64,000 nucleotides of DNA from Siphonodentalium dalli (GCA_032622095.1 CP136061.1:253097582-253161581), one strand, 5' to 3'. Positions 1 through 11,406 are shown, counted from the first letter of the stretch. Notes: generated from the letters alone by a model not told the origin. Numbers and translations: made by a program.

Positions 1-48
1 CTTAGGTCACGCACCAAACCCTGCCTCTTCCTGGTTAGGTCTTCAAAT

Positions 49-450
49 ATCGTAAGTCGGGATTTTTTTTACCCTGTGCCAATGCATTCTCTTATATATG
101 CGAGTCGACCATAGGTCGCCTCGCATATATAAGAGAATGCATTGGCCTAACAATTTTTTATCATTTTTTTTAAATAAATGTTTCTTACAATTTTTAGGAC
201 ATAAAATAAAAAAACATCCATTACCCTGCAGGGAGCCCCACACATATATAGAAGCATATAGAAGAGTGTCGTCTGCTCATGTTTGTCTGGGGCTCTGTAT
301 GGGTGAAATTATAAAATTGTTAAAGAATACAAGAAAAAATTATTAAAATTGTAAAACATTGTTAGGCCAATGCATTCTCTTATATATGCGAGGCGACCTA
401 TGGTCGACTCGCATATATAAGAGAATGCATTGGCACAGGGTAAAAAAAAA
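49..450. mobile_element. Double-hairpin MITE, right end truncated
   Basis: It contains two near-identical 69-bp palindromes in inverted orientation (about 77-146 and 366-434) around an AT-rich spacer. The left end CGTAAGTCGGGATTT matches the inner ends of the element at 6165-6670, but the right copy of that end is missing. On both sides lies a copy of the host LINE sequence CTTCCTGGTTAGGTCTTC; on the right it is expanded to three short tandem units (about 452-512). Confidence 0.7.
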
Positions 451-574
451 TACCTCTTCCTGGTTAGGTCTTCCTGGTTAGGTCTTCCTGGTTAGGTCTT
501 CAAATATTGTGATCTTCGTATTACCCTTCAATTTCTTTTTTGATTTATAGATCAGGTCTTTGATGTCCCAGTCA

Positions 575-965
575 TTAAACCTTTACCCAACAGAACGACC
601 CTGTGCCAATGCATTTTCTTATATATGCGAGTCGACCATAGGTCGCCTCGCATATATAAGAGAATGCATTGGCTTAACACATTACAAATTATAAAATTGT
701 TAAAGAATGTAAGAAAAAATGGTAAAAAGAAGTTTTTTTTTAGGCCAATGCATTCTCGTATATATGCGAGGCGACCTATGGTCGACTCGCATATATAAGA
801 GAATGCATTGGCACAGGGCATAACTGTAACCGTCACAATGTGGTCAATGAGCCGGTTCCAATGATATCCATATTTGTATGGTTCTATTGAGACAGACCGA
901 AGATATTTTAGGCTGTTGAAGCTTTATTTGGCCGGTTTTGGCCGGTTTGTTGGGTAAAGGGTTAA
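575..965. mobile_element. TTAA-flanked double-hairpin MITE (family A, copy 1)
   Basis: It begins TTAAACCTTTACCCAACA and ends TGTTGGGTAAAGGGTTAA, so TTAA plus an inverted CCCTTTACCCAACA terminus lies at both ends. That layout is typical of piggyBac-type insertions. Inside are two 69-bp palindromes and an asymmetric 150-bp arm with CCGGCCAAAACCGGCC. No coding capacity. It splits the LINE ORF1 pseudogene. Confidence 0.8.
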
Positions 966-1424
966 ACCTGGCAATGACATTAACAACCCTGTTGCCAGGG
1001 CCTTGTGGTGATGAGGAATCTGTTCCCATATTTATATCATTTTCATCACTGGATCTATGATAATTTGTAGGATCCCTGGCTGGACCAAGTGGATGACAGC
1101 GAGCTATGTCGATGGGTTGAATATCTATTTCAAGGTAGTCATTAATGAATTTGGTCAGCAATCTTTACGTTGGCATCTTTCTAAGATCTTTCGTATCAGT
1201 AGGAACCGGAAAGTTAATAAATCTTAGACTTAGCTCTCTGCCATGAGATTCTGAATCTTCCAGATTATCACTTACCTGTGCAAGTGATGCTTCAATTTCA
1301 GCAATTCTCTGTTTTAACAGAACATTAGTAGCTTTCACTGTTCAGATTAGCTTTGTGAGTGTTTGTATTTTCATCGAAGGTTCGATTGCTGTTTTCACTA
1401 CAGTTTACTTGTTGGATACCCCTA

Positions 1425-1825
1425 TTAACCCTTTACCCAACAAACCGGCCAAAACCGGCCAAATAAAGCTTCAACAGCCTAAAATATCTTCGGTCTGTCT
1501 CAATAACACCATACAAATATGGATATCATTGGAACCGGCTCCTTGACCACATTGTGATAGTTACAGTTATACCCTGTGCCAATGCAATCTCTTATATATG
1601 CGAGTCGACCATAGGTCGCCTCGCATATATAAGAGAATGCATTGGCCTAAAAAAAAAAAAAATTTTAACACTTTTTACCATTTTTTCTTACATTCTTTAA
1701 CAATTTTATAATTTTTAATGTGTTAAGCCAATGCATTCTCTTATATATGCGAGGATACCTATGGTCGACTCGCATATATAAGAGAATGCATTGGCACAGG
1801 GCCGTTCTGTTGGGTAAAGGGTTAA
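1425..1825. mobile_element. TTAA-flanked double-hairpin MITE (family A, copy 2)
   Basis: Same family as 575-965, in the opposite orientation: the long CCGGCC arm is on the left. Ends are TTAACCCTTTACCCAACA and GTTGGGTAAAGGGTTAA. Its two palindromes lie at about 1577-1646 and 1728-1796. Inserted in the same LINE ORF1 pseudogene. Confidence 0.8.
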
Positions 1826-1972
1826 CACGTTCGATAATCTTCGCTTCCAAGTTATTGGTAATATTCTCATGGATTTTAGGTAGGAGTGCATCAACGACAT
1901 GAGGAATCGTTTTACTGTTTGCCTTTGCTCCTTTACGTGTTTTTGGTGTTAGAGGTTGTGACTGCGTGAATG

Positions 1973-1973
<1 letters not shown>

Positions 1974-2003
<30 letters not shown>
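1974..2003. repeat. (ATT)n microsatellite
   Basis: About ten ATT units sit immediately upstream, on the minus strand, of the first methionine of the LINE ORF1-like pseudogene. Confidence 0.9.
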
Positions 2004-2356
2004 AGATACATTTAGAGCGCATTATACAATAAATTAGTTTCAATGCGATTACAATACAGACATGGCACCCATCCTAAAATAATAGTAAATAACGAACAGA
2101 TAAAATTATATACAAAGTACCTAACTACAAAATACGCAAACTTAACCTAAATAAATAAATAAATAAATAACAGTTTGTATAGCGTAAAATCCACCGAAAT
2201 GCTCTAAAACGCTTGACATGTTAAACATAAAATACAATTGCAAATATAAGACATAATTTTGGACATCAACAAAAAACGTAAAACTATAAGTGAGACGTTA
2301 CTAAGAAATACAAAAGCACATAATATTACAAATCGAAAAAAAAATATATAAAAGTT

Positions 2357-2452
2357 ACTGGTAAATTGGGGGTGGTAACATGGTAAATTGGGGGTGGTAA
2401 CATGGTAAATTGGGGGTGGTAACATGGTAAATTGGGGGTGGTAACATGGTAA
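2357..2452. repeat. 22-bp tandem repeat, about 4 copies
   Basis: The unit GGTAAATTGGGGGTGGTAAC plus two bases is repeated with almost no divergence. Short open frames across it (minus-strand peptides with repeating YHVTTPNLP) follow from the repeat and are not evidence of a gene. Confidence 0.85.
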
Positions 2453-3251
2453 AAAATGCTACTCTCATGGATACTCTCATGTCCATCCATTGGATATAAA
2501 GACGTATCAGTGTCCATTGATGTCCTTTTCATTGATGTCCTTTTCATTGAACGAACATTTATGTCGAGAGGAGAGACTTCCTTTCTCTTCATCAGGTTTG
2601 TGTTTCCGATACTGTCTGAGGCCGGTTTTTGGCGTGAATGATGAACTTTGTGTTGTAGTGGCTGATCCGGAAACGCCTGACCGAGTAGTCATGACAACAG
2701 TTTATTCGCCTGATCAGGTGGCGATTCATTTTTGCACGAAAATAGGTGAGAGTCAAATAATGTCGTGAGTTGGCCTGGGTTTATATCATTGGGATGGAGA
2801 TTTACCAATTAGCTGTGACCGCTAGATGATAGTTACAATATTGAACCTGATTGATTATACATATTGTTTATAGACGATAGCTTTTAGCCCGAATTAGTGA
2901 GCTGTTTGTATTTTTTTTATCACATGGGCACCATCGCGAGCAGGAAGTTAGAAAAGTGCGACTGCATCCTAGAATAATTATTTCTGTCGCGCATCGGACG
3001 GTCAGATGTGATCCATTTGGCTAGAGTCCAAACAGAGGTAATTGTTTCTAGCAGGACCGGTTCCCAGGGGGGTGATTATTTCGCACATCGAGCTTGAATT
3101 ACTTGCAGTGCTCGTAAAAAAGAACTCACATGACACAATGTGCGCATTATAGACAGAGACACATTACTGCGTTCATTTGTGCGATATACAGTGCAGGGCT
3201 GACGTAGTTTTTTCCGGAATTGGGATTTTGTAAAATTGTTCCAGACCAAGC
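2453..3251. other. Intergenic, no recognisable gene
   Basis: This stretch lies upstream of the Cys-loop receptor and probably includes its promoter and 5' UTR. The short frames at 2456-2768 show no recognisable domain. I see no clear TATA box or initiator that I would defend. Confidence 0.5.
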
Positions 3252-4596
3252 ATGATGAATTTAGTTACTATTTTCACGAAAATGTGCTGCCTGTTTCTGC
3301 TTTGTTCGACATTAAATTTTTCTTTCGGAACAGAGGGTCGTAATAACTCCACATGGCGATTTTGCAATGATCGATCGGAATACCAAATTAGAAACCTCAA
3401 TGTTCGACGAAAAGAGGAAGGACCTATCGGACGAGGACCTCATGGAGACGCGACTTCTAGAATATATTCTGAATGATTACAACCCACGAGCCAGGCCACC
3501 GAAACAGAGTAAATACTCTTTTGGTATAGCTGTGCTCGTGACAAACCTTCTGTCGGTGGATCCGTACACTCAGGTGGTCTCGGCTAACGTTCAATTAACA
3601 TTTAGGTTCTTTGATCGGAGACTCAGATGGAACAAAGCTCTATACGGTAACATAACGGCAGTTATGGTTGACATTGATGATATATGGCTTCCGCCATTTG
3701 TTCAAGTCGGCGCTGAGAAGGTTTCGAGACTCGGTTTCGATAAGATGAAAATAGGTGTTGATAGCAATGGATTTGTCATATGGACGATTGATGATGTGTT
3801 CGCATTTCCGTGCAACCTAAAGGTGTCCATGTTCCCATTTGATCACCATACGTGCAATCTCACCTTCCGTACAACGACGATGACTCCAACACTAAACTTA
3901 TACTTTACATGCAGAGACTGGTCACTGGAGTATATCGAACATACCGTGAAAAATCCAGAATGGAATGTAACCAATTCAGTATGCAAATCTAAATATAGAG
4001 GGATCTTCAACGTGGAAATTGACATTGCACGGAAGCCTTGGTTTCATGTCGTCAATCTGTTCGCTCCGATGTTATGTTTGGCTGTAATGAACAGTTTCAC
4101 TTTCTTGCTCCCCGTGGAGGCGGGTGACAGAATTGGACTTTGCGTTACCATTTTTCTTGCATTTACTGTTTTCATCAGTTTCGTTGCTACGACCGTTCCA
4201 ACGAGCTCAGATAATGTGGCATATATATCATACGTCCTCGTCACGCAAACTATCGTCAGCATTCTCACTTTGTTCATCAACGTTCTGATAGTCAACTTTC
4301 ATCATACGACGCATGATATATTCGACAAAATATTGCTACCTTGTGGCCGTGGACGAAAAGCTCGTCATGACAACAATACTCATGACAACGAGAGCACGAA
4401 TGGTGTTACTAGAACACTTCTGGTCGCTCGTAAACGAGACCCAGAATGTGACCCGGATGTAGATCCTTCAGAAGAACGGTGTGTATCAGCCGTGAGTACG
4501 GACAGAGGGAGAACGGTCGATATAGTCTGTTTCATCATAACTTTGGTTGTATACCTGGCGCCGTTCGTGATCTACTTAATTTTAGTATTGACTTAA
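3252..4596 (+). CDS. Nicotinic acetylcholine receptor-like Cys-loop channel subunit (frame break near N-terminus)
   Basis: The main frame (3367-4596, 409 aa) is a pentameric ligand-gated ion channel subunit of the plasma membrane. Seen in it: extracellular ligand-binding domain to about residue 224 with IWLPPF (106-111); a canonical Cys-loop, Cys149-13 residues-Cys163, containing FPFD; M1 about 225-249; M2 about 254-278 after EAGDR; M3 about 284-311; a short cytoplasmic loop of about 70 residues; M4 about 384-408. Loop C has one cysteine (VCKSKY), not the vicinal pair of alpha nAChR subunits, so agonist specificity is open. A good signal peptide starts at 3252 (MMNLVTIFTKMCCLFLLCST) but sits in another frame; the frames must join between 3316 and about 3405, by an indel, a sequencing error or a very short intron. 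Otherwise the receptor region has no introns. Invertebrates often have large families of such subunits. Confidence 0.85.
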
Positions 4597-5756
4597 AGAT
4601 GCCCTGTTCGACTTAAAACCATAAAACCAGTTTACATTTTTCTATACCAGAAACTAATATTAGATGGTACTCATGGTCAGATTATTATGAAGTGTTGGTG
4701 GCTAAATATCAAATTTCAAGGACCTTTAATCAATTTTCAGAGAAATATCTTAACGTTTTGAATCCTCACACAACTTACAATGGTCGTCTTGGGGAAGGGA
4801 GTCCATGCTTTCGTTTCCCAAGGACGGTATATAATAAAGAGCGTTCTCTATTACGAGCTTATGTGATCGTTGTCGACGTTTTACTTATGGATCGTTTTGC
4901 GTTTTTTTTAGATACGTGTGTGATAAGTATAATGGTGATTGAAGGATATTTCATTCGCTTCTGCCTTGTATATGCTGACTTTTATGGAGTCAAATCGGAC
5001 CGAGCATCTTTAACAAAGAATCGCGAACATTCAGTGAATGTTCAAACTTACATGTATCACAATTTATCCAAATATATTAACTTGAGCTCCGAAATTACTA
5101 CCAATTGCATCGTTATTGTTAGTAGGCACACATATGTTAACACCTTTAAAACTGTGTAAGTGGTAAGCAAAATGTAGATGTTCTGTCTTGCATATATCAA
5201 CAAATAAATGATTTTCATGGCGACATGTCAAACATTTCTTTGAACATTCACATATTAGCTCTTTAAAAAATCGTCAGTTGTGGGTTGCACCCCACAAATT
5301 ACTCAAACAAAAGATCGCAACCCACAAGTATTATCTGACCAGTGCGGTCACCCCACAACTATACTCTGACCAGTACGTCATTGTCCCTGTCCGGTAAGCA
5401 GTGATTATACACGGATACCAATTCAATTATTACGATCGACTTCCCTTAAATAGACTTCGTCAAGTTATATATAAAACGAAAGAACATTGTATGTACTATA
5501 ACATCATATCTATATAACATCATATCTATATAACATCATATCTATATAACATTAGATAAAGTATACACTGGGACATATTTTGGCTGTTGACAATTTTTTA
5601 GAATTATTGAAGATATTAGGCGGACAGAGAGACCGACGACCCGTTTTACTCCCAAATTTCCAGTAGATATTGCAAGTTTTCGGTACGATGCCTCGACTTC
5701 CCTTCGATTGATATTATGGAATTACACATGAAAAGAAAGGAAATGTCATGGCCAAT
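4597..5756. other. Probable 3' UTR and intergenic DNA
   Basis: A possible polyadenylation signal AATAAA lies near 5202. At 5285-5365 the phrases CAACCCACAA / CCCCACAA and TCTGACCAGT recur in a small imperfect repeat. A 155-codon open frame at 4692-5159 shows no recognisable domain and is probably untranslated. Confidence 0.45.
5499..5555. repeat. 18-bp tandem repeat, about 3 copies
   Basis: ATATCTATATAACATCAT is repeated head to tail with essentially no divergence. Confidence 0.85.
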
Positions 5757-6000
5757 AAGACACTGACATATTTTGTGACTCATTTGAACGATTTTGAGAA
5801 GCTATTAGTATTAGCAATATGATAGATGGTGTGTTTTTCCCAAAATCGGACTTGTGAACATTGTCACTGGTATAGTATAATATACTATACCAGTGACAAT
5901 GTTCACAAGTCCGATTTTGGGAAAAACACACCATCTATCATATTGCTAATAGCTTCTCAAAATCGTTCAAATGAGTCACAAAATATTTCAGTGTGTCTTA
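5757..6000. repeat. Near-perfect 244-bp palindrome (foldback element)
   Basis: The two arms, about 120 bp each, meet at TATAGTATAATATACTATA near 5879 with almost no loop. The outer ends are AAGACACTGACATATTTTGT and its imperfect complement. The left arm has a three-base insertion (TATTAG / TAT) relative to the right. No coding content; the same peptide read on both strands is a result of the symmetry. Confidence 0.9.
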
Positions 6001-6164
6001 TATATTTTTGAATTTATAATATTATTGGTATATCTGCTATTTTCCCCACAGGCTCCTCTGATACAATGTGCATCTCTGGATTGTCAGATGTCCATTGTTC
6101 GAGCGAGCAATATAGCCAAAAATGCAGTCCTGGAGTGTGAAATCTTTAGAGCATATCCAAGTGC

Positions 6165-6670
6165 TATATGTGACCCGCCATATAAAATCCAATCGTAAGT
6201 CGGGATTTGTTTACCCTGTGCCAATGCATTCTCTTATATATGCGAGTCGACCATAGGTCGCCTCGCATATATAAGAGAATGAATTGGACTAACAATTTTT
6301 TATCATTTTTTTTAAATAAATGTTTCTTACAATTTTTAGGACATAAAATAAAAAACATCCATTACCCTGCAGGGAGCCCCACACATATATAGAAGCATAT
6401 AGAAGAGTGTCGTCTGCTCATGTTTGTCTGGGGCTCTGTATGTGTGAAATTATAAAATTGTTAAAGAATACAAGAAAAAATTATTAAAATTGTAAAAAAA
6501 ATTGTAAGAAACATTTATTTAAAAAAAATGATAAAAAATTGTTAGTCCAATGCATTCTCTTATATATGCGAGGCGACCTATGGTCGACTCGCATATATAA
6601 GAGAATGCATTGGCACAGGGTAAAAAAAATCCCGACTTACGACTGGATTTTATATGGCGGGTCACATATA
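6165..6670. mobile_element. Double-hairpin MITE with GTGACCCGCC termini
   Basis: It is bounded by inverted repeats of about 50 bp starting TATATGTGACCCGCCATATA, followed inward by CGTAAGTCGGGATT and then the same paired 69-bp palindromes found in family A. The centre matches the interior of the element at 49-450. No TTAA ends, so it is a different family carrying the same palindrome cassette. Confidence 0.8.
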
Positions 6671-8055
6671 CAATGTCGGATACTTTTCCACACAGTGATG
6701 GTGGTTGACTTTTAGTCGATAAGAGCGCTATGCATTTGTATCACTAGTAAAATCAGCCCACCGTCAGTATTGCCAATTTTGATATATCATTTATGGACTA
6801 TAACTACTTTGTTCTGTGTTCTCACTCGGTCACCTGTCCCAGCTTGGTCTTCGCTTGAACCCTTTCTATACTAAATTGGTTCTCCAACACAGTTATAAAA
6901 ATTTGGCAGTCAACAGGAAATCAGGATAATACCCATTGTCGCCGCATGCACACTTTATACCTTTAACCCTTTGATGGTTGGACATATTTAGTGTGACCAA
7001 CAACGTATATATACATTACACATATTATTATAGACATTGATAGTTGTGTGGGCGCAGAGGATCCGAGCACACGTTACGGAACTTATCAGAGCCCCTCTCC
7101 TCTGGCATTCGGCTGCTAATAAATGTATTTAGAGATAGGTTCAAAAATTTCTGTGTAAAGTGGCTGTTGCTGTTTGAAGTGGCTATGGTCTCGCGTTAGG
7201 GGAGTAGGATAACATTTTACGAGAAGCGGTCAGTCGAGGAAATAAATGAATGGACTGTCTTGAAAACGCGCGTATTTATTGTTTCACTGTAGTGCGGAAT
7301 GCCAAACAGGAGATCTTTTTCAGAGAAACTCTCAAACATTGGACACTCAAGGACTATTTGTAGGATGATCTAATGCATCTCATATCTTGACTGTGACATT
7401 TGACCATTTTAATAAACATTGTTAGCACAAGTAGCACTATTGGCTGTGGAAATGTAAAAATGTACATTTGTGGCATGATTGTGAAAATCAAGTTGGAAAC
7501 GTGCGATATGATGCTAACCGGCCGTAAAAGGATGTAATCGAAATGTTACCGTGCGTTCAATACAAATAATAAAAAAATCACCGTGCGTTCAATATGTTTT
7601 TGTCAGATCTTACTGTGCGTTCAATTCTGTTGGAGCACCACGCTTTGAAATCGGGCTCGTATGTCGAGAAAACACAGGAAACAGGGGACAGTCGCTAAGC
7701 GTGGCTTTCAATGGGATATTAAGGCATCCAAAACATGTCTTTGTTATGTGCTTTTGATCGCAAACGTGACGTGTTTTTAGCACGAAAATAGGAGGTTTAA
7801 CCTTGATTTACGAGAGAACAAGACACGACACTGAAACGAAATTAGTACAAAAATGTAGCGGAACATACCCCTCATCGAGGCAGATTGGCACCCGGGCTTG
7901 GATTTTTACACAATTGGAGGGAAAGACGAAAATATACGTACCGTAATCAAGCTGAGGCGAGCGACTTTTATTTATGTCCGATTACCGCGATACAGCGTTC
8001 ACTTCCGTTCATACACAGTGGTAACGTATATAACGTATGTTCTTTGTCTGATTGA
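6671..8055. other. Intergenic, no recognisable gene
   Basis: Several short frames (for example 7551-7757) lack recognisable domains. A TTAA/CCCTTT remnant with GGTTCTCC lies near 6855-6900 and resembles sequence at 42535 and 54207, suggesting another old TTAA-element family. ACCGTGCGTTCAATA is repeated three times at about 7549-7625. Confidence 0.4.
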
Positions 8056-8376
8056 TTCCAAACCCAGACAAAGACCATAAAAATACCTGCACATTTTAGA
8101 CCCATTAGTCTACTTAAATGTTCGGGAAAACTTTCCAAAAGAATCATTAGCACCAGAATATCAAACCACCTTGAAAATCAAAACTTTTTCAAATTCCAAA
8201 GCGCATATATATCGCAAAGGCAGCGAAGGTATCGAGCACATATACATAATAGTACAAGATATGCACACAGCACTATAGGCATGTATGGACTGGGAGGGGG
8301 CTGCCATCTTTTAAATGTCGAAAAGGCCTTCGATTTAGTTTGGCATTACGGCCTTCGATACAAACTAAAAAGCCCG
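8056..8376 (+). pseudogene. LINE reverse transcriptase fragment
   Basis: An uninterrupted but start-less frame of about 107 codons contains FRPISLLKCSGKLSKRIIST, matching the RPISLL motif of non-LTR (LINE) reverse transcriptases, then SNHLENQNFFKFQSAY, and ends with VEKAFDLVWHYGLRYKL, the region of catalytic motif A in which the pattern is usually D-x-x-KAFD. The first aspartate is replaced (NVEKAFD). A stop follows at 8377. The 5' and 3' parts of the element are missing. A Jockey/CR1-like origin is likely but not resolved. Confidence 0.75.
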
Positions 8377-9009
8377 TAGTATACATGTACATAGCATGTA
8401 CGACAGACTACGGAAACGGGAGTCCATACATGCAAGCACCATGCAATCAGGCCACAATAGAATGACTGGATTACAACAATTCACGACTCAAAATGATAGT
8501 CATAACGACACATGACCACACAACTCACACAAGAAAACAAGGTAAGTAACTGTCGCCGGTCTTGGTTCGGAATGGGGGGGGGGCCGGGGGACTGCTTCTT
8601 GTTGTGGTAGCATGCACCCCATATATACACAGGCTCGAGGGTCATTGAGTGGGAGTGCATGCGTGAAAATAAACAGACACGAGAGTGGCAAAAACAATGG
8701 CAGACGACAGCTAGATAGCAATTTTCATTCACAAAGCTGTCCTATAAATTATATCAACTTTGAGACGAAAATCATTCATTAAACTGTACTTTTACTTCCA
8801 GACACTAACTGTTGTTGTCAAACCTACACATAGTGTGTCTAACCCTTAGAGAGCCCCACATAGACTGGAGCAGACGACACTCTGCTGTGCATACTTCCAA
8901 TCGGCAAACCTCGGTGATTTCCGTAGCAAATAACGATAATCCGAGAAGTTACTTCCATCTGTGTGATAAAACTTTGTGTTTTGATGTGGATGTTTTACAT
9001 TACTCATCA

Positions 9010-9140
9010 AGCCTGCAAATAGCGTGTCTGTCATTTGCAGAATGAGGTCCACAGAGTGTGAATTTAGTGATGCAATCCCGCATAGCGAGCTAGCATCACT
9101 AAATTCATTCTGCAAATGACAGCCACGCTATTTGCAGGCT
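9010..9140. mobile_element. Family C foldback element
   Basis: Ends are AAGCCTGCAAATAGCGTGTC and its inverse. Inside is an inverted pair of the conserved core CATTTGCAGAATGAGGTCC...GTGAATTTAGTGATGC around a CGCATAGCG centre. The core recurs at 10200, 26933, 27165, 36185, 50320 and 54422. Confidence 0.75.
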
Positions 9141-9196
9141 TTGTTTCTTTACTACATTTAACTGTAGTGCAGTTATTGTTTTACCACAGTTACAGG

Positions 9197-9675
9197 TTAA
9201 AGGTACTCAACCCGATAAAACTCCTCTCAATTACTATTTCAATGGCTTCGGGGGTCAAAAATATTTGATTCGAGTCGAGGAAGTCACCCATCAAAGCTCT
9301 GATTTGTTAGATATCGATTTTAGAAATCTATTATTTTTCATTATCGGGAATATTATCTGGCCCAGAACTCAGTCAAAATTGCGTTAAAATTACCACTTGA
9401 TTTTAGAGTTATTCATCCTTGTCTGTTTGAATAGATTTGGAGTACACATCCAGAGCAGATTACGGCAGTTATTGGTACTCATCTCGAGAACATAACAAAT
9501 TTGAAAAATCAATATCTAATAACTCTGAGCTTTGTTTGATGGGTTCCTCGACTCGAATCAAATATTTTTTTACCCCCAAAGCCAAAAGAAATAGTAATAT
9601 AGGACCCTCTGATCGGATTGTTGTTGTTGGAATCTGTTGAGATGGGGACCCTCTTTACGGGTTGAGTACCTTTAA
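9197..9675. mobile_element. TTAA-flanked palindromic MITE
   Basis: TTAAAGGTACTCAACCCG at the left is answered by CGGGTTGAGTACCTTTAA at the right; inner arms containing AAATATTTGATTCGAGTCGA also pair. No coding content. Confidence 0.75.
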
Positions 9676-10070
9676 TAACCCCCATTACTGGATCAATTAC
9701 TCAAGGCAGTCTATAGTACATTTTAAAAACTGCCAACTACATGTAGAATAAGCCATGCAGAATTGATTAAGTTTTCATGATAACTGATGCCTTACTTCAA
9801 TTTATTATTGAATTGAGGGCATCCAAAATGTACTGGTATACATGTACATGTATTAACATTCAAACAATAGCAATCAGTTACATGGATTTAGAGAATATTA
9901 CAGACTTTTCGCTAGAGGGGCAGTGGGTACCTTTTAGGGTTTCTTTTCCCCTCAGGACACATAGCCCTAGCCTATTCACAGATTGATAGCTACAATTTCT
10001 GTGTTTCTCCCACTATATACAACCAACAGGGAAATGAGTAAACGTTTATATAATTTCATTTTCCAGTAAG

Positions 10071-10197
10071 CCTAGTCCAAGTCTTCTCGTATTAAAACCA
10101 GCTAAGATATTGGGATGGGGATGCTGGTATTTATTTAAATACCAGCATCTCCATCCCAATATCTTAGCTGGTTTTAATACGAGAAGACTTGGACTAA
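10071..10197. repeat. Near-perfect 127-bp palindrome
   Basis: Both arms read CTTAGTCCAAGTCTTCTCGT...; the centre is ATTTATTTAAATA near 10133. The one visible mismatch class is GGGG versus GAGA near the centre. It abuts the family C element on its right. Confidence 0.9.
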
Positions 10198-10199
10198 GT

Positions 10200-10583
10200 A
10201 AGCCTTGAAATAGTGTGTCTGTCTAGCATCACCAAATTCACCCTCTGGAGACCTCATTCTGGTTAGGCCTCATCTTCTGGGAAGTATCTATAGTATCAAA
10301 TTAAAATTGTTTTTAGTTAAATTTCCCTTCTAGGAAGTTTCTATATCCCCTAATTTGCAGAAGATAAAATTTAATTAAGGTGCCCAATGGTGAACATCAC
10401 CAACTTCAACTGGGGAACTTCAATCTGATCCTAGATCTATCATATAGCAGTTGAGGGCCTAAGCAGAATGAGGTCCCCAGAGGGTGAATTTAGTGACGCT
10501 AGCCCGCTATGTGGGATAGCGTCACTAGGTTCACCCTCTGGGGACCTCATTCTGCAAATGACAGGCACGCTATTTGCAGGGTT
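10200..10583. mobile_element. Family C foldback element, longer form
   Basis: It starts AAGCCTTGAAATAGTGTGTC, contains two copies of the GAATGAGGTCCCCAGAGGGT core hairpin, and ends GACAGGCACGCTATTTGCAG. The spacer (GGAAGTTTCTATATCCCCTA and flanks) also occurs in the copy at 54422-54897. Confidence 0.7.
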
Positions 10584-10843
10584 GGTTGTTGTCAAATTTC
10601 GCGCGATAGACTGGTCCTTGTCTTTGTTCATCGAATAGTTGAAAAAATAGTAACGTGACCCTTCCTGCCATACACAGAAGGCAAACACATACTGATTCAA
10701 ACTCCAGGCAGCGCCCTCTACGTTATCACTGCCGGAAGGGTGGTACTTTGCGGACCGAAACATCTATTTTTACGTATCGTCGGGACTAGATTTAGTCACC
10801 TATTATCTTATTTTGACCACCAACAGTAATGTTTGCAATTAAG

Positions 10844-11406
10844 CAGGGGGTGGGAGAGAAAAAATATTTCGGGGCACGTATGCCGGGGTGTGTGGGTGGT
10901 CGATGGGGGGGGGGGGGGGGGGTGGGGATCAACCAACATTTGTGTTCCGCAACTCAAAAAAGGTTTTTCCTGCAAGTTTTTTTTACTGTTTTTGCAATGA
11001 GTTTGGCTTAAAACACCTTAGAATAAGAGAAATAATGCAATTCTAACTGCTAAACTGACTGCAGGCAGTTAATGTGTTGTATTTTGTTGCATATTTTGAA
11101 ATCCAAGATGGCCGCTGGCAGCCATGTATTTTTGGCCGCATGACCCCAAAATGATTCGTTCCTATTTACATGTCAATGTTAATATCCATGACAAATAGTA
11201 TGCACAGAAATTCACATACAGCTGTTTACAGTGAATTTCCCCCCCGAAAATCTCTGTTTTAGTGTTAAAAGGGGGGGTGGGTGTCCAAAAAAAACCCGTC
11301 GGAAAAAACTGCCGAAAACTGAAGGTGGGGGGTGGGTGGCTCCCAACAAGGGTCGAAAGTCAAAAATCAGCATACGTGCCTGCAAATTTTTTCCGACTCC
11401 CCCCTG
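10844..11406. mobile_element. Non-autonomous hAT-like element, G/C-run rich
   Basis: The ends are inverted: CAGGGGGTGGGAGAGAAAAA with GGCACGTATGC inside on the left, and GCATACGTGCC...GACTCCCCCCTG on the right. Flanks CAATTAAG and CAATAAGT resemble a decayed 8-bp duplication. It contains an 18-G run (10905-10922). Short frames inside show no transposase. Confidence 0.6.

Larger units (their letters stand above)
1..1976 (-). pseudogene. LINE ORF1-like pseudogene, interrupted by three MITEs
   Basis: Reading the minus strand from 1976 downward gives collinear pieces of one protein of LINE ORF1p type. They are an N-terminal piece (1976-1826, containing VVDALLPKIHENITNN), a coiled-coil-like piece (about 1345-1190, containing RIAEIEASLAQVSDNLED), an in-frame stop, an RRM-like piece (1161-966, with INDYLEIDIQPIDIARCHPLG and NRVVNVIARF), and a C-terminal piece (574-about 450 and 48-1, with KKKLKGNTKITIFEDLTRK). 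The order coiled coil, RRM, then a lysine-rich C-terminal domain is that of L1-like ORF1 proteins, which bind the element RNA. MITEs at 1425-1825, 575-965 and about 49-450 separate the pieces. No ORF2 (endonuclease/RT) is visible beside it. Family assignment is from motif recognition only. Confidence 0.6.

Noticed and set aside
4692-5159. 155-codon open frame downstream of the Cys-loop receptor
   Set aside because: No recognisable domain, likely within the 3' UTR; amino-acid composition is unremarkable and there is no supporting context.
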